From contig NZ_FOLW01000002.1 in NCBI RefSeq assembly GCF_900112475.1, forward strand, positions 367,584-431,583: a stretch of 64,000 nucleotides of DNA, in the 5' to 3' direction. The position numbers and the translations under genes are program-made. The notes beneath the pieces are model-generated. The model was not told where the DNA came from, made no database searches, and saw nothing but the letters and a program-made list of their open reading frames with translations. Below are positions 1 through 11,236 of this stretch, one piece after another (the first letter of the stretch is position 1; each line of letters begins with the position of its first letter). This stretch comes from Pragia fontium DSM 5563 = ATCC 49100. GTDB lineage: Bacteria; Pseudomonadota; Gammaproteobacteria; Enterobacterales; Enterobacteriaceae.

Positions 1-699
1 GTTAAGGCTCTCTTCTTCCAACAGCTTATACAGATATTGAACGTTGAAAACATAGATCCCCATACTGGCTAATGACATGTCGGGATTATCGGGCATAGCG
101 GGTGGGTCAGCCGGTTTTTCCAGAAAATTGAGGATACGCTCATCTTCGGTGATCGCCATGATGCCGAATTCGGAGGCGACAGTGCGGGGAACGGCGATAC
201 AGGCCACGGTACACTGGCTGCCTTTCTCCACGTGGTCTAGCAGCATGCGCGAGTAGTCCATCTTATAGATGTGATCGCCGGCCAGAATAACAATATATTC
301 CGCTTTGTAGCGGCGGATAATATCCAGATTTTGATAAATTGCGTCGGCGGTGCCCCGATACCATCCGTCATGGTCTTCACGCTGTTGAGCGGGGAGTAAA
401 TCCACAAATTCATTCATCTCTTCATTTAGAAATGACCAGCCCCGTTGAATATGCTGTACCAGAGAATGGGAGTGGTATTGGGTCAGTACACCAATACGAC
501 GGATACCCGAGTTCATACAGTTGGATAAGGCGAAATCAATAATGCGGAATTTACCGCCAAAATGTACCGCTGGCTTTGCTCGTTTGGAGGTTAAATCTCT
601 GAGTCGTGAACCGCGCCCTCCGGCCAGAATTAATGCCACGGACTGCTTAGGTAGCTGCCTTGCCAACATCAATTGATGATTTGTATCAGGTTTAACCAT
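1..699 (-). CDS. glgC: Glucose-1-phosphate adenylyltransferase, N-terminal part
   Basis: GlgC makes ADP-glucose from ATP and glucose-1-phosphate, the committed step of bacterial glycogen synthesis in the cytosol. The window holds the first 233 codons in one open frame; the gene runs off the left edge. Near the start is the nucleotidyltransferase signature [15 protein letters not shown], followed by [15 protein letters not shown] and, further on, GDHIYKMDY, all classic GlgC motifs. The ATG at 697-699 follows a strong GGAGG ribosome site. It lies 65 bases downstream of glgX in the glgB-glgX-glgC order known from enterobacteria, so glgA and glgP probably follow outside the window. Confidence 0.96.
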   Translation of the reverse strand, partial: MVKPDTNHQLMLARQLPKQSVALILAGGRGSRLRDLTSKRAKPAVHFGGKFRIIDFALSNCMNSGIRRIGVLTQYHSHSLVQHIQRGWSFLNEEMNEFVDLLPAQQREDHDGWYRGTADAIYQNLDIIRRYKAEYIVILAGDHIYKMDYSRMLLDHVEKGSQCTVACIAVPRTVASEFGIMAITEDERILNFLEKPADPPAMPDNPDMSLASMGIYVFNVQYLYKLLEEESLN

Positions 700-764
700 T
701 TTTCCTCCAGACATCTTCACTTCCTATACGATAAATTGAGCCAATAAGCCGCCAAACGGCGTGA

Positions 765-2792
765 TTAAATGTGTTTCTTATCTTGATGTAATACGCTGAT
801 GCTACGGGGTTCAGCAGTACACTGGTTTTCTGTAACAGATACTTCTCGCAGTGAGAACGGCGCTGTTACGCGCCAGTTTACTGATGGTAACGTCAGGGTT
901 TGTTGACTGTCGCAGTGGTTAACTATCACCAGCCACTCACCGGACAACAAAATTTGTAGCGGTTGGTGTTCTCCACGCTGCCACTCTTCCGGCGACATGG
1001 GGGCACCTTGCTGATTAAGCCAATCGACGTCTTTACTTTGGGTTTCTGCTGTAACTTCGCCAGACCACCAGCTTTCAGTAGTTAACGCAGGAATTTTTTT
1101 CCGCAGGGCGATCAGGCCAGCGGTGAATGCGATGAGTTCTTCATCGGCCTGAATCCAGTTAAGCCAACTGAGCGGGGAGTTCTGACAGTAGGCATTGTTA
1201 TTACCTTGCTGACTATTTCCTTGTTCATCGCCGGCCAACAACATGGGCGTTCCTTGAGAAAGCAACAATGTGCTGAGCAGAGCCCGTGCGCTGGTGGAGC
1301 GACGTGACAGGGTTGACTCATCAGCGTGCAAGCCTTCAATACCGTGGTTGTTACTGTAGTTACTGTTACTACCATCCCGGTTATCTTCCCCATTGGCTTC
1401 ATTGTGCTTATGGTTAAAGCTGACCAGATCCCGCAGGGTGAAGCCATCATGAGAGGTGATTTTATTCACCGAGGCGGAGGGCAAACGTTCGCTATGGTGA
1501 AAGATATCGCTGGAAGCCGCATAGCGGCAGGCAAATGTACCCAGCGACATTGAGCCTTCCAGCCAGAAACGACGCATATCATCGCGGAAGCGATCGTTCC
1601 ATTCAGCAAAGGGTTGTGGAAAGTGACCAAGCTGGTAGCCACCGATGCCAATATCCCAGGGTTCAGCAATCAACTTTAGTTTAGATAAGATTGGGTCTTG
1701 AACGATTTTAGTCAGCAATGGTGAGCCAGAGGAAAACGCCGGGGTTCGTCCTAATACGCTGGCTAAATCAAAGCGGAAACCGTCAATATGGCATTCACTG
1801 GCCCAAAAATGCAGACAGTCCAGCACCCATTGCATGGCGGCAGGGTGAGTCAGACGAGTGGTATTGCCGCATCCGGTCCAGTTATGATAATCGCCATCTT
1901 CTTTCTGCCAGTAATAGCTACTGTTATCAATTCCCCGTAACGATAGCGTTGGGCCAGAAAGATCAAGTTCCGCGGTGTGGTTAAACACCACGTCGAGAAT
2001 CACTTCAATACCGGCCTGATGCAGGGTTTTAACCATATCGCGAAATTCGGACAGTGGCGTGCTACCTGCGCGCTCAGACCAATAGTCCGGCTCAATCGCA
2101 AAAGGTGCCAGGACGTTATAGCCCCAGTAGTTAGTTAACCGGTGCTTTTGCAGTCGCGGTTCATCGAGATGCATTTGAACCGGCAGCAGTTCCAGCGTGG
2201 TAACCCCCAGTTTCTGCAAGTACTGAATCATCACCGGATGCGCTATTGCGGCGTAAGTGCCGCGCAAAATAGCCGGAATATCCGGGTGGGTTTTGGTCAG
2301 TCCGCGGACGTGGGCTTCATATAGCACGGTTTTTGCCCAAGGAATGTCAGGCAGGGTATCGTTCTGCCAGTCATAGGGTTCATGAGTCACAATGCTCTTT
2401 GGGGCAATCTCGGCGCTGTCCTGCGGGTCAGGCTCTGCGCCACCGTCACTTAACCACGGGCTATCAATAGCTTTACTGCTTAACGCCAAGCTATAGGGAT
2501 CAATCAGTAGCTTTTGCGGATTGAAGCGCCAGCCCTGCTGTGGATCCCATGGCCCATAAACCCGATAGCCATAGTGCAAACCGGGTTGCCGTCCGGGCAG
2601 ATAACCGTGCCAAACGTGATGAGTGCATTCGGGCAGCAGGAGTCTTAACTCTTCGCCTTTATCATCAAACAAACAGAGCTCGACCCGTTCTGCGTGCTCA
2701 GAATAGAGAGCAAAATTAACCCCTTTACCATCAAAGTGACTACCGAGAGGATAAGGGACGCCAGCGAGTATTTGAGTATGACTCTGCTCCAT
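765..2792 (-). CDS. glgX: Glycogen debranching enzyme GlgX
   Basis: GlgX is a GH13 isoamylase-type enzyme that hydrolyses alpha-1,6 branches of phosphorylase-trimmed glycogen. The 675-residue product has an N-terminal CBM48-like segment ([18 protein letters not shown]) and a GH13 barrel with [29 protein letters not shown] (catalytic Asp), IAEPWDIG (acid/base Glu) and [14 protein letters not shown]. Length is close to the enterobacterial family (about 657). Its ATG shares one base with the TAA stop of glgB (TAATG), so the two are translationally coupled in one glycogen operon. Nothing in it looks broken. Confidence 0.96.
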   Translation of the reverse strand: MEQSHTQILAGVPYPLGSHFDGKGVNFALYSEHAERVELCLFDDKGEELRLLLPECTHHVWHGYLPGRQPGLHYGYRVYGPWDPQQGWRFNPQKLLIDPYSLALSSKAIDSPWLSDGGAEPDPQDSAEIAPKSIVTHEPYDWQNDTLPDIPWAKTVLYEAHVRGLTKTHPDIPAILRGTYAAIAHPVMIQYLQKLGVTTLELLPVQMHLDEPRLQKHRLTNYWGYNVLAPFAIEPDYWSERAGSTPLSEFRDMVKTLHQAGIEVILDVVFNHTAELDLSGPTLSLRGIDNSSYYWQKEDGDYHNWTGCGNTTRLTHPAAMQWVLDCLHFWASECHIDGFRFDLASVLGRTPAFSSGSPLLTKIVQDPILSKLKLIAEPWDIGIGGYQLGHFPQPFAEWNDRFRDDMRRFWLEGSMSLGTFACRYAASSDIFHHSERLPSASVNKITSHDGFTLRDLVSFNHKHNEANGEDNRDGSNSNYSNNHGIEGLHADESTLSRRSTSARALLSTLLLSQGTPMLLAGDEQGNSQQGNNNAYCQNSPLSWLNWIQADEELIAFTAGLIALRKKIPALTTESWWSGEVTAETQSKDVDWLNQQGAPMSPEEWQRGEHQPLQILLSGEWLVIVNHCDSQQTLTLPSVNWRVTAPFSLREVSVTENQCTAEPRSISVLHQDKKHI

Positions 2793-4978
2793 TAGCCCTC
2801 CCGCTGTAGGTAGAGGGTGGCAAGAGGGGGAAGAACCAAATTCAGCGAATGTTCTTTATGATGCGATGGCAGCGGCTCGCTGTGAACGCCACCCAGATTG
2901 CCGGCATTACTGCCGCGATAAAATGCAGAATCGGTATTCAGTATCTCTTGGTAGTGCCCCGGCTGGTTGATGCCGATGCGGTAGTTTTCTCGCAGTACCG
3001 GTGTGAAATTGCTGATGACGATGATTTCATTGCCTGCGGCATCACGGCGTACAAAGGCAAAAACTGAGTTTTCATGGTCATTTACCACCAACCACTCAAA
3101 GCCTTCTGGCGCGTAGTCCAACTGATATAGCGCAGGCTGTTGCTGATAGCAGTGATTAAGGTCGCGTACTAAATCTTGTATGCCGTTATGCCAACCGCCT
3201 TGAATGGGGTCAAGCAGGTGCCAGTCAAGGCTGGCATCATGGTTCCATTCCCGTCCCTGAGCAAATTCATTACCCATAAACAGCAGCTTTTTGCCGGGAT
3301 GACCCCACATAAAGCCATAATAGGCGCGCAGATTGGCAAACTGTTGCCAGGTATCTCCCGGCATTTTGCCTAGCAGAGAACGTTTACCGTGCACGACTTC
3401 ATCATGGGATAGCGGCAGAATAAAGTTTTCGGTATGGGCATAGAACATACCGAAGGTCATAAGATTATGGTGGTATTGGCGATACACCGGATCCAGCGAC
3501 ATATAGTCCAGCGTGTCGTGCATCCAGCCCAGATCCCACTTGTAATGAAAGCCGAGGCCGTCTGCTTCTGGTGGTAGCGTCACGCCGGGATAATCGGTTG
3601 ATTCTTCCGCAATAGTGATGGCCCCAGGGCACTCGGTACCAATAATTTTATTGGTGTGGCGTAGAAACTCGATGGCTTCAAGGTTTTCTTTACCACCGTA
3701 CTGATTGGGAATCCACTCCCCGTCGGCGCGGCTATAGTTGCGGTAAATCATGGATGCGACGGCATCAACTCGTAGTCCATCAAGGCCAAAGCGTTCAATC
3801 CAGTAAAGGGCATTACCGGCCAGATAGTTACAAACCTCATGACGGCTGTAGTTATAAATCAGGGTGTTCCAGTCTTGATGAAAGCCTTCACGCGGATCCG
3901 CATATTCGAACAGAGCGGTACCGTCAAATTGAACTAATCCATGGGCATCATCGGGGAAGTGGGCGGTAACCCAGTCAAGCAATACGTTAATACCGGCTTT
4001 ATGGGCGGTAGTAATCAAATAGCGAAAATCTTCCAGAGTGCCAAATCGGCGGGTTGGGGCATACATACCAATTGGTTGATATCCCCATGACCCATCAAAC
4101 GGATGTTCGTTAATCGGTAATAGTTCAATATGGGTAAATCCCATATATTTAACGTAAGGGATGAGCTGGTCGGCCAATTCCCGATAGCTAAGCCAGCTAT
4201 TATCATCAGTATGGCGTCGCCAGGAACCGAGGTGTACTTCGTAGATGGAGATGGGCGATGAGAAATCATTAGCCTTGCGACGTTGGTCCGACATCACGAC
4301 GCGCGTTGGCAATTGAGCGATGCGTGATGCGGTATCCGGGCGCATTTCTGCGGCAAAAGCATAGGGATCGGCTTTCAGTATGGTCTGGCCGTGACAGTCA
4401 ATGATTTCATACTTATACAGCTGTCCAACTTGCACATGAGGGAGAAACAGTTCCCAAATACCGTTCTCTTTACGCAGACGCATCGGATGGCGGCGACCAT
4501 CCCAGAAGTTAAATTCACCAACCACCGATACTCGCCGGGCATTAGGTGCCCATACGGTAAAAGTGACACCGTCGACATTATCCATTCGGGTTGGGTGTGC
4601 GCCAAGTCGTTCATAAGGGCGCAGGTGGGTACCTTCAGCCAGCAACCAAGTGTCGAGTTCTTGAAGTAGAGGGCCAAAACGGTAGGGATCTTCTATGACT
4701 TGTTGGGTTTCTCCCCAATCAATTAAGAGTTGATAGCGATAGGGGGTATTCCGCGGAGATAGGGTGGCGGAAAAGAAACCCGTTTGCTCCGTTTGCTCCA
4801 ATACCGCGAGTATTGTTTGACTCTCTTTATCTAATACCTTGATCTGCTGGGCATTAGGGGCAAAGGCTCGGATAGCAAATCCATGGTGGGTTTTATGGAT
4901 ACCCAATATGGAAAAAGGGTCGGCATAATGGCCTGAAGTTAGCTGTTGGATAACAGCCCTGTCGATAAGATCTGACAT
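2792..4978 (-). CDS. glgB: 1,4-alpha-glucan branching enzyme GlgB
   Basis: GlgB introduces alpha-1,6 branches into linear glucan during glycogen synthesis. The 728-residue protein matches the E. coli length. It shows two N-terminal beta-domains (the second, CBM48, includes [25 protein letters not shown]), then a GH13 barrel with [10 protein letters not shown] (nucleophile Asp), ITIAEEST (acid/base Glu) and [10 protein letters not shown] (transition-state Asp). It is the first gene of the leftward glg operon. A GGGGA ribosome site precedes the ATG at 4976-4978, and the operon promoter should lie in the AT-rich spacer upstream. Confidence 0.97.
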   Translation of the reverse strand: MSDLIDRAVIQQLTSGHYADPFSILGIHKTHHGFAIRAFAPNAQQIKVLDKESQTILAVLEQTEQTGFFSATLSPRNTPYRYQLLIDWGETQQVIEDPYRFGPLLQELDTWLLAEGTHLRPYERLGAHPTRMDNVDGVTFTVWAPNARRVSVVGEFNFWDGRRHPMRLRKENGIWELFLPHVQVGQLYKYEIIDCHGQTILKADPYAFAAEMRPDTASRIAQLPTRVVMSDQRRKANDFSSPISIYEVHLGSWRRHTDDNSWLSYRELADQLIPYVKYMGFTHIELLPINEHPFDGSWGYQPIGMYAPTRRFGTLEDFRYLITTAHKAGINVLLDWVTAHFPDDAHGLVQFDGTALFEYADPREGFHQDWNTLIYNYSRHEVCNYLAGNALYWIERFGLDGLRVDAVASMIYRNYSRADGEWIPNQYGGKENLEAIEFLRHTNKIIGTECPGAITIAEESTDYPGVTLPPEADGLGFHYKWDLGWMHDTLDYMSLDPVYRQYHHNLMTFGMFYAHTENFILPLSHDEVVHGKRSLLGKMPGDTWQQFANLRAYYGFMWGHPGKKLLFMGNEFAQGREWNHDASLDWHLLDPIQGGWHNGIQDLVRDLNHCYQQQPALYQLDYAPEGFEWLVVNDHENSVFAFVRRDAAGNEIIVISNFTPVLRENYRIGINQPGHYQEILNTDSAFYRGSNAGNLGGVHSEPLPSHHKEHSLNLVLPPLATLYLQREG

Positions 4979-5800
4979 CCATATTCCCCAAATTTATTTT
5001 TAGCTGGCGGTAAATTTAAATAGCCTAAAAAATATAATATCGTTAAATAATAGTACGATATTAATAAATTACTCATTTAACCTTACTTAACTACCAGATT
5101 AAAACTGTGAGTTAGTTCTGGTATTTATATAATAGACGCTATATAGCTCAACATGCTAAAAAATTGATATTTTTATTACGGGAAAGGATAAAAAAACAGA
5201 GTTGGAAAATATGGGTGATTAAATAAAAACATGGGAGATGAGTCTCATAATTTGATTTGTAAAGCCATTGTTTATCAGTACGTTAGTTGAAAAGGTAATC
5301 GTTGGGTTAGTGTGGTTAATTGCGACTTCTATCTTATTTTTTAATATTTTATAGCTGTGTCATTGTATCATATTTCATGCGCCCATTAGTGTGATGCCGG
5401 TGGGGTGGTATATTATTATTTAAAGTTATTTCTTGGTTATTTATATTGCTCTTTTACGTCATTACAGAGAGGTTGTTGATGTGAATATTATTTAATATTT
5501 TTTATTGTTATATAGCACAACAACATACGAACAAAGAGAGACGGAAATACCGTTTAGTTTATTGTTTTGTCATTCCTGGTGATGTTCCTTCCTTAAGAGA
5601 ATTCCGCGGTGAGTCGTTTATTAAAGCTATGGTCAATCCATTGTGGAGGACTGGGCTGTCTTACGGTATGTGTGATTTTTATTAATCATTCTGATTTTAA
5701 ATAATCAAAAATATGTAAAGTGCAGTAGAGATCACAGTTTAATGTCAATGATTAAATATAATCATTTATGAATAATAAAAATCATTTTGCTGAGGGTACT
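4979..5800. promoter_or_regulatory. Divergent intergenic region, glgB / kdgT-like operon
   Basis: About 820 bases of AT-rich DNA separate two divergent operons, so promoters for both must lie here. No strong sigma70 box, operator palindrome or riboswitch can be named by eye. A GC-richer patch around 5560-5680 has an open frame of about 50 codons without an ATG; it may be decayed coding DNA. TCACA at 5732-5736 could be half a CRP site but lacks a good partner half. Confidence 0.5.
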
Positions 5801-6757
5801 ATGAATATTAAAAAAACGATTGAGAAGATCCCTGGCGGTATGATGGTGGTTCCACTGGTACTGGGAGCCATGATCAATACGTTTGCGCCGGAAGCGCTCA
5901 ATATTGGTGGCTTTACCACTGCGTTGTTTAAAGGTGGTGCAGCGCCGTTAATCGGGGCATTTCTATTGTGTATGGGGGCGGGTATCAGCGTTAAAGCGGC
6001 ACCTCACGCCATATTGCAGGGCGGTACCATTACCTTGACCAAGCTGTTGGTAGCGGTGGTGATTGGACTCGCAGTTGAACGTTTTTTTGGCGCTGATGGT
6101 CTGTTTGGCTTAACCGGTTTGGCGATTATCGCCGCGATGAGTAACTCCAATGGTGGATTATACGCCGCGCTGGTAGGTGAATTTGGCAATGAGCGTGATG
6201 TCGGCGCAATCTCGATTCTTTCCCTGAATGATGGTCCATTCTTTACCATGATTGCCCTAGGGGCCGCGGGTATGGCAAACATTCCTATTATGGCATTGGT
6301 GGCGGTACTGGTGCCTTTAGTTGTGGGCATGATTCTCGGTAACTTGGATCCACAGATGCGTGATTTCCTGACCAAAGGTGGCCCTCTGTTGATCCCATTC
6401 TTTGCTTTTGCCCTGGGGGCCGGTATTGACCTGCATATGCTGGTGAAAGGTGGACTGGCGGGTATCGCGTTGGGTGTGTTAACCACATTGGTTGGTGGCT
6501 TCTTTAATATTAAAGCGGATCGCTTAGTGGGTGGCACCGGGGTCGCTGGTGCGGCAGCATCAAGTACTGCTGGTAATGCGGTTGCAACGCCGTTAGCCAT
6601 CGCAACTGCCGATCCGTCACTTGCCGAAGTCGCCAATGCTGCTGCGCCATTGATTGCCGCTTCGGTGATTACGACGGCCATTTTGGTACCGATATTGACT
6701 TCCTGGGTAGTGAAACGCAATGCCCTACGTGAAGCAAAACTGGCCGGAGAAAACTAA
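5801..6757 (+). CDS. kdgT: KdgT-family sugar-acid permease
   Basis: This 318-residue inner-membrane protein belongs to the 2-keto-3-deoxygluconate permease family, proton symporters for sugar acids. The N-terminus [19 protein letters not shown] is typical of KdgT, and about ten hydrophobic segments follow, with the family-like stretches [12 protein letters not shown] and [16 protein letters not shown]. An in-frame ATG at 5768 exists, but the ATG at 5801 matches the family N-terminus and follows GAGGG. It is the first gene of an operon with a DUF1537 kinase and a PdxA2-type dehydrogenase, one base before the kinase start. The true substrate is therefore more likely a four-carbon acid such as D-threonate than KDG; that is inference from context. 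Confidence 0.88.
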   Translation: MNIKKTIEKIPGGMMVVPLVLGAMINTFAPEALNIGGFTTALFKGGAAPLIGAFLLCMGAGISVKAAPHAILQGGTITLTKLLVAVVIGLAVERFFGADGLFGLTGLAIIAAMSNSNGGLYAALVGEFGNERDVGAISILSLNDGPFFTMIALGAAGMANIPIMALVAVLVPLVVGMILGNLDPQMRDFLTKGGPLLIPFFAFALGAGIDLHMLVKGGLAGIALGVLTTLVGGFFNIKADRLVGGTGVAGAAASSTAGNAVATPLAIATADPSLAEVANAAAPLIAASVITTAILVPILTSWVVKRNALREAKLAGEN

Positions 6758-6758
6758 G

Positions 6759-8018
6759 ATGAGAATGCTGGTGATTGCCGATGATTTTACTGGCGCCAAT
6801 GATACCGGTGTTCAGTTGGCCAAAAAAGGTGCCCGAACCGATGTCCTGCTAGAGGAAAAACCGTTACGTCACCATAAGTCGGATGTATTGGTGATCAACA
6901 CCGAAAGTCGAGCTGATACAGCTCATCAGGCTGCCGAAAAGGTCACTCGGGCGATAAATACCCAAGGTTCATCACTACAGGTCTATAAGAAGATTGACTC
7001 GACTTTCCGCGGCAATGTAGGCGCGGAAATTGAGGCGGCGATGAAAGCCTGTGGGGCGAAGATTGCGTTGGTCGCTGCCGCTATCCCGGCTGCGGGACGC
7101 GTCACCCTCGGTGGAATGTGTCTGGTTAATCGGATTCCGCTCGTAGAGACTGAGTTTGCCAGCGATCCGAAAACACCGATTAACTCATCACGCATCAAAG
7201 ATATTATCGGCCAGCAAAGTTGCTTACCGATTCATGAAGTTTTTATGTCTCAGGTTCGTTCCCCTGCGCTGGTGGATACACTTATTCGTTTAGCTGAAGG
7301 GCCGGAAAGCATTGTGGTACTGGATGCTGAAGTAGAAAGCGATCTTTCTGCAATAGCGGATACGTTGGTGCATCTTCCCCAGCCTTATTTGCTGGTGGGA
7401 GCCGCAGGACTTGCTGGCGCTTTACCTTCCTCTCTGTATCTGGAAGACCGGCAGAAGCTGCCGGTGCTGGTTGTCGCTGGCTCAATGAGTGAGGCGACCC
7501 GTAAACAGATTCTCTACGCTCAGCGAGAAAAAGCACTGGGTATCATTGATGTTGATGTCGAACAACTGCTGCAAGCGGATAACCGCAGCGTAATGAAGCA
7601 GATTATTGAACAAGCGGCAGAAGTATTACATGAACGCAGACATTGTGTATTGCGTACCTGCCGGGATGAAGCCGCTCGCCAAATGATCGACCAACTGTGT
7701 GAGCGCTATCAGCTTAATCGACAACAATTGGGCGACAAGATCAGCGCAACGCTGGGTTCGATTACTCTGGAATTACTGGCGTTATCGCAAATTGGTGGCC
7801 TGTTTTTGACCGGTGGCGATATTGCCATTGCCGTGGCCCGTTCACTGAATGCCGAAGGATATCGAATTTCCGGTGAAGTCTCTCCCTGTATTCCTTGTGG
7901 CGCATTTGTTAACAGCGACATTGATGACCTGCCGGTCATTACTAAGGCCGGGGGATTTGGTGCAGACAGCGCACTGAGCGACGCTATTTATTATATTGAG
8001 GAGATGTACCATGGGTAG
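6759..8018 (+). CDS. dtnK: Four-carbon acid sugar kinase (DUF1537), D-threonate kinase type
   Basis: DUF1537 proteins are ATP-dependent kinases of four-carbon sugar acids. The 419-residue product begins with LVIADDFTGANDTG, the N-terminal family signature, contains KKIDSTFRGNVGAE, and ends with the nucleotide-binding C-terminal domain (FLTGGDIAIAVA and TKAGGFGADSAL). The start at 6759 was chosen because GGAG lies nine bases upstream; an upstream in-frame ATG at 6720 lies inside the permease gene. Kinases of this family found next to PdxA2 are known as D-threonate kinases (DtnK), yielding 4-phospho-D-threonate. No OtnC or OtnI gene is present, which favours the D-threonate route over the erythronate or L-threonate routes. 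The last eight bases overlap the next gene. Confidence 0.85.
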   Translation: MRMLVIADDFTGANDTGVQLAKKGARTDVLLEEKPLRHHKSDVLVINTESRADTAHQAAEKVTRAINTQGSSLQVYKKIDSTFRGNVGAEIEAAMKACGAKIALVAAAIPAAGRVTLGGMCLVNRIPLVETEFASDPKTPINSSRIKDIIGQQSCLPIHEVFMSQVRSPALVDTLIRLAEGPESIVVLDAEVESDLSAIADTLVHLPQPYLLVGAAGLAGALPSSLYLEDRQKLPVLVVAGSMSEATRKQILYAQREKALGIIDVDVEQLLQADNRSVMKQIIEQAAEVLHERRHCVLRTCRDEAARQMIDQLCERYQLNRQQLGDKISATLGSITLELLALSQIGGLFLTGGDIAIAVARSLNAEGYRISGEVSPCIPCGAFVNSDIDDLPVITKAGGFGADSALSDAIYYIEEMYHG

Positions 8019-8994
8019 TAAAACAATTGCCGTTACAATGGGTGATCCTGCCGGTATCAGTCCGGAAATCATTATTAAAGCCATGGCAGAAGGTTCGTTG
8101 TCTGGTGCACCGGCGGTGGTAATTGGCTGTCTGTATACGCTACGTCGGGTACAGGCTTTGGGTATTGTGCCGAAGGTTGAACTCAGAGAAATTCAACGCG
8201 TGTCAGAGGCGAAATTTACGCCGGGGGTGATTCACGTTCTGGATGAGCCGTTAGCTAATCCGCAAGAGTTAGTGCCGGGTAAGGTTCAGGCACAGGCGGG
8301 GGATCTGGCTTATCGTTGCGTTAAACGTGCGACAGAACTGGCGTTGGCAGGGGAAGTTCAGGCGATTGCTACAGCACCATTAAATAAAGAGGCGTTGCAT
8401 TCTGCCGGACATCTATACCCGGGACATACAGAGTTGTTAGCGAAGCTGACCGATACCCGTGATTATGCCATGGTGCTGTATACCGATACCTTAAAGGTGA
8501 TTCATGTCACCACGCATATTTCGTTGCGTAAATTCCTTGATACATTGAACCGAAATCGGGTTGAAACGGTGATTGGCATGGCGGATACCTTCCTGAAGCG
8601 CGTGGGCTTCCCGAATCCGCGTATTGCCGTCGCCGGAGTAAACCCTCATGCTGGAGAGAATGGCCTGTTTGGTGATGAAGAAATTAACATACTCACGCCA
8701 TCCATTGACGCCATGAAGGCCAAAGGAATAGACGTTTATGGGCCGTGTGCGCCGGATACGGTATTCCTGCAAGCCAATGAAGGGCGTTATGACATGGTGG
8801 TGGCGATGTATCACGATCAGGGGCATATTCCACTAAAACTACTGGGTTTCCATGACGGCGTAAATATTACAGCCGGATTACCGTTCATCCGTACCTCGGC
8901 GGATCACGGTACCGCCTTTGATATTGCATGGACAGGCAAAGCCAAATCTGAGAGCATGGCGATATCTATGGAGCTAGCTCTGAAACTTGCCTGA
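8011..8994 (+). CDS. pdxA2: 4-phospho-D-threonate 3-dehydrogenase (PdxA2 type)
   Basis: PdxA-family NAD-dependent dehydrogenases oxidise the hydroxyl next to a phosphorylated carbon. PdxA2 acts on 4-phospho-D-threonate, and the product decarboxylates to dihydroxyacetone phosphate. The 327-residue protein has [12 protein letters not shown] at the N-terminus, the metal-binding histidine regions YPGHTELLA and [11 protein letters not shown], and the [12 protein letters not shown] end motif. The ATG at 8011 has GAGGAG seven bases upstream and overlaps the kinase gene by eight bases, so the two are co-translated. Linkage to a DUF1537 kinase, not to ksgA or surA, argues for PdxA2 rather than the pyridoxine enzyme PdxA. 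Confidence 0.88.
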   Translation: MGSKTIAVTMGDPAGISPEIIIKAMAEGSLSGAPAVVIGCLYTLRRVQALGIVPKVELREIQRVSEAKFTPGVIHVLDEPLANPQELVPGKVQAQAGDLAYRCVKRATELALAGEVQAIATAPLNKEALHSAGHLYPGHTELLAKLTDTRDYAMVLYTDTLKVIHVTTHISLRKFLDTLNRNRVETVIGMADTFLKRVGFPNPRIAVAGVNPHAGENGLFGDEEINILTPSIDAMKAKGIDVYGPCAPDTVFLQANEGRYDMVVAMYHDQGHIPLKLLGFHDGVNITAGLPFIRTSADHGTAFDIAWTGKAKSESMAISMELALKLA

Positions 8995-9008
8995 TTTATA
9001 CGAGTGCT

Positions 9009-9767
9009 ATGAAAGGACAAAGTCGCCTTGACCAGATTATGGACTTCCTGAAAAGCCATAATCTGGTTACCGTTGAACAGTTAGTTGCTGCTATTGATGC
9101 CTCTCCGGCGACGATTCGCCGCGATTTAATTAAGTTGGATAAACAGGGTGTGATTATTCGCAGTCATGGCGGCGTCACACTCGATCGTTTTATTTCCAAC
9201 CAGCCCACTACCAATGAAAAAATTCACCGTAGCCAACATGAAAAGCAGGCTATTGCCCAACATGCGGCCAGCATGGTAAAAGCCGGTGATTCTGTGGTGT
9301 TGGATGCCGGCACCACCATGATGGAATTGGCACGTAATTTAACTCATTTACCGCTAAGGGTGATTACCGCAGATTTACATATTGCCCTGTTTCTGTCGGG
9401 GTTTAAGCAAATCGAAGTCACCATCATCGGTGGGCGGATTGATGATAGCAGTCAGTCCTGCATTGGCGATCACGGTCGTCGTTTATTACGTCATATCTAT
9501 CCTGATATTGCTTTTATTAGCTGTAACTCCTGGAGTTTGGAGCGGGGGATTACCACACCAACGGAAGAGAAAGCCGGATTGAAGCAGGACTTAGCCGCCA
9601 ACGCGCGTAAGCGCGTGTTGTTGGCTGACAGCAGTAAATATGGTGCTTACTCACTGTTTTGCGTGACACCGCTGAATACATTGACGAATATTGTTACCGA
9701 CAAAGGATTGTCGGCAGAGGTTCAGAGTCAGCTTAAACAGCAGCCGTTTATCTTGAAGTTGGTGTAA
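9009..9767 (+). CDS. DeoR/GlpR-family transcriptional regulator
   Basis: This 252-residue protein has the DeoR layout: an N-terminal winged helix (residues about 6-58, [20 protein letters not shown] and [17 protein letters not shown], then the wing IIRSHGGV) and a DeoRC sugar-phosphate sensor domain (about 75-235, with [13 protein letters not shown] and ADSSKYG). It starts 14 bases after pdxA2 and is the last gene of the operon, so it is probably the local repressor, released by a phosphorylated intermediate such as 4-phospho-threonate. That ligand is an inference. The ribosome site is weak. Confidence 0.88.
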   Translation: MKGQSRLDQIMDFLKSHNLVTVEQLVAAIDASPATIRRDLIKLDKQGVIIRSHGGVTLDRFISNQPTTNEKIHRSQHEKQAIAQHAASMVKAGDSVVLDAGTTMMELARNLTHLPLRVITADLHIALFLSGFKQIEVTIIGGRIDDSSQSCIGDHGRRLLRHIYPDIAFISCNSWSLERGITTPTEEKAGLKQDLAANARKRVLLADSSKYGAYSLFCVTPLNTLTNIVTDKGLSAEVQSQLKQQPFILKLV

Positions 9768-9772
9768 TGCTG

Positions 9773-9797
9773 GCCTGATAAATCGCCGGTATCAGGC
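9773..9797. terminator. Convergent hairpin between the deoR-type gene and yjdJ
   Basis: An 8-bp inverted repeat (GCCTGATA / TATCAGGC) with a nine-base loop sits between two convergent genes and overlaps the last codons of yjdJ. There is no long T run, so it may be a weak or bidirectional terminator. Confidence 0.4.
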
Positions 9798-10070
9798 TCT
9801 GATATCCTGATATTCCGGCGTGACATCAAATTCGTGCTTGGCAAACGGGCAGAGTGGAATAATTTTTCGTTGTTCATTACGCATTTTCTCCACCACTTTT
9901 AACACCAGATTTTTGCCTACCCCCTGACCTTTAAGGCGCGCATCTACATAGGTGTGGTCAATAATAGCCAGCTTTTCTCCGGTGGGGACAAAAGCGATTT
10001 CTGCCAGCATATTACCGTCTGGATCATTCACATAAAAACGGTTTTCACCCTCAAGAATATTGATACTCAT
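9792..10070 (-). CDS. yjdJ: GNAT-type N-acetyltransferase YjdJ
   Basis: A short 92-residue GNAT-fold protein of the YjdJ family. It has [20 protein letters not shown], where the Q/RxxGxG/A acetyl-CoA loop (KGQGVGK) can be seen, and [10 protein letters not shown] near the C-terminus. The substrate is unknown. Its ATG follows AGGAG that lies inside the end of yjdI, one base before yjdI stops, so the two genes are tightly coupled. The yjdI-yjdJ pair is conserved in enterobacteria, which suggests an acetylation role connected to the small iron-sulphur protein; that link is not proven. Confidence 0.88.
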   Translation of the reverse strand: MSINILEGENRFYVNDPDGNMLAEIAFVPTGEKLAIIDHTYVDARLKGQGVGKNLVLKVVEKMRNEQRKIIPLCPFAKHEFDVTPEYQDIRA

Positions 10071-10071
10071 T

Positions 10072-10302
10072 TTATTTCTCCTGGTATTGTAGTGCGCCGC
10101 TGGGACAGGTATCGATTACCCGTTTTACTTCTTCAAGGGTCGCGTTATCAGGCACAATCCAGGGTTTACGTGACAGGTTAAAAATGGCGTGATTACCGCG
10201 TACGCAGTTGCCAGAATGCTGACAAATGTTGGTGTTAAAATAAACATCTATTTTATTCCCGACGTAGCGACGATAACCTTTTTCGATTAATTCATTATTC
10301 AT
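10072..10302 (-). CDS. yjdI: Small iron-sulphur (ferredoxin-like) protein YjdI
   Basis: This 76-residue protein is almost collinear with E. coli YjdI ([39 protein letters not shown]). Two cysteines in the N-terminal motif and one in DTCPSGAL, with His in between, are the likely ligands of a single iron-sulphur cluster. The ATG at 10300-10302 gives the family N-terminus; the frame stays open to 10365, but the added residues do not match the family. It is followed directly by yjdJ. Function remains unknown. Confidence 0.88.
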   Translation of the reverse strand: MNNELIEKGYRRYVGNKIDVYFNTNICQHSGNCVRGNHAIFNLSRKPWIVPDNATLEEVKRVIDTCPSGALQYQEK

Positions 10303-10464
10303 CGACAGGGCTCTCTGTGAGGATGGTGTGGTTAAATCATTGGCTTTAAGTATAGATAACCACAAAAAAACGGGCTGACGAGTGGCAGATAATTAATCGA
10401 TATGGGAAAGATAAAAGGGCACAGTCGTTGAAGATTGCGCCCTTTTAGCGATTAAGAAATGGTA

Positions 10465-11055
10465 TTACCAGAAATGAGCCCCGTAGCCCCAAAGCAATAC
10501 GGTAATGGCTAACAGCGCTTCCAGAACTAACACACCGATGGCCAACGTTGAACTGGAGAAGATAAATCCTTCACTGCGGTCAATATTCATAAACGTTGGA
10601 ATACCAGAATAGAGCAGATAGGCGCAATAACATAGACCGATAATGCCGGCCAATAGGCACAGCCAAACCAACGGATATAGCGCGACCAGACCGCTTAAAA
10701 ACATGGGGGTAGCGGTATAACCAGCAAAAATAATACAACGTTCAAGGCTAGGGCGTTGTTCATAACGTCGGGCTAGCCGATAGATCACTTGACCCACCAG
10801 AACGACTGCCGCCAGTAACATGGCATAAAAAATAATGGCGATATAGCCTGCGGTAAACATCGATACTTTCATTGGCGGTATATCGTTGAGCATCCAACCA
10901 AATTGAGTGGTACCGATAAATGAGCTGACAACGGGAATCGCCGCCAGAACTAACAGATTGCGGGTATAGAGATGGGAAAGCGTCTCTTTTTCCTGACTGA
11001 TTTGTTGGAATTCCCGGCCCGGATGAGTCAGAAGTCCCCATACATGATTAAACAT
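10465..11055 (-). CDS. yohC: Yip1-domain inner-membrane protein YohC
   Basis: A polytopic membrane protein of about 196 residues with five hydrophobic segments, matching E. coli YohC (NHVWGLLTHPGREF at the start; LFLSGLVALYPLVWLC-like segment; the conserved FSSSTLAIGVLVLEALLA near the end). It belongs to the Yip1 domain family; its bacterial function is not known. Two adjacent ATGs occur (11058 and 11055). The second fits the E. coli N-terminus and sits seven bases after GGGGTG. The gene stands alone. Confidence 0.85.
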   Translation of the reverse strand: MFNHVWGLLTHPGREFQQISQEKETLSHLYTRNLLVLAAIPVVSSFIGTTQFGWMLNDIPPMKVSMFTAGYIAIIFYAMLLAAVVLVGQVIYRLARRYEQRPSLERCIIFAGYTATPMFLSGLVALYPLVWLCLLAGIIGLCYCAYLLYSGIPTFMNIDRSEGFIFSSSTLAIGVLVLEALLAITVLLWGYGAHFW

Positions 11056-11195
11056 CATAAGACACCCCATGTTTGCCAATGGCCGCACCGGGAAAAAACT
11101 AAACCTGTAGATCAGGCCTATTTTGCGGTCTCAGATCCAGTATAGATAACGGGGGATGCTTTGTTGTAAAGGGGAGCGGAAATGTATTTCAAAAC

Positions 11196-11227
11196 GTGTA
11201 AGCCTGTCGATAATTAGCGACAGGCTT
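11196..11227 (-). terminator. Terminator downstream of yedI
   Basis: A perfect 10-bp inverted repeat (AAGCCTGTCG / CGACAGGCTT) with an eight-base loop lies just after the yedI stop in the direction of yedI transcription. A short T-containing tail follows on the minus strand. Confidence 0.65.
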
Positions 11228-11236
11228 CAGAGAGAA

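Noticed and set aside
5535-5685. Open stretch of about 50 codons upstream of the KdgT-type gene (reads ...GDVPSLREFRGESFIKAM...)
   Set aside because: No ATG or good alternative start and no family recognised; may be decayed coding DNA, kept only as a note.
5720-5740. Possible CRP site (TGCAG-N6-TCACA)
   Set aside because: Only one half matches the consensus; the other half has two of five bases.
6004-6720. 238-codon minus-strand open frame opposite the KdgT-type gene
   Set aside because: The plus-strand frame is a clear permease; the antisense frame mirrors its codon use and has no family features.
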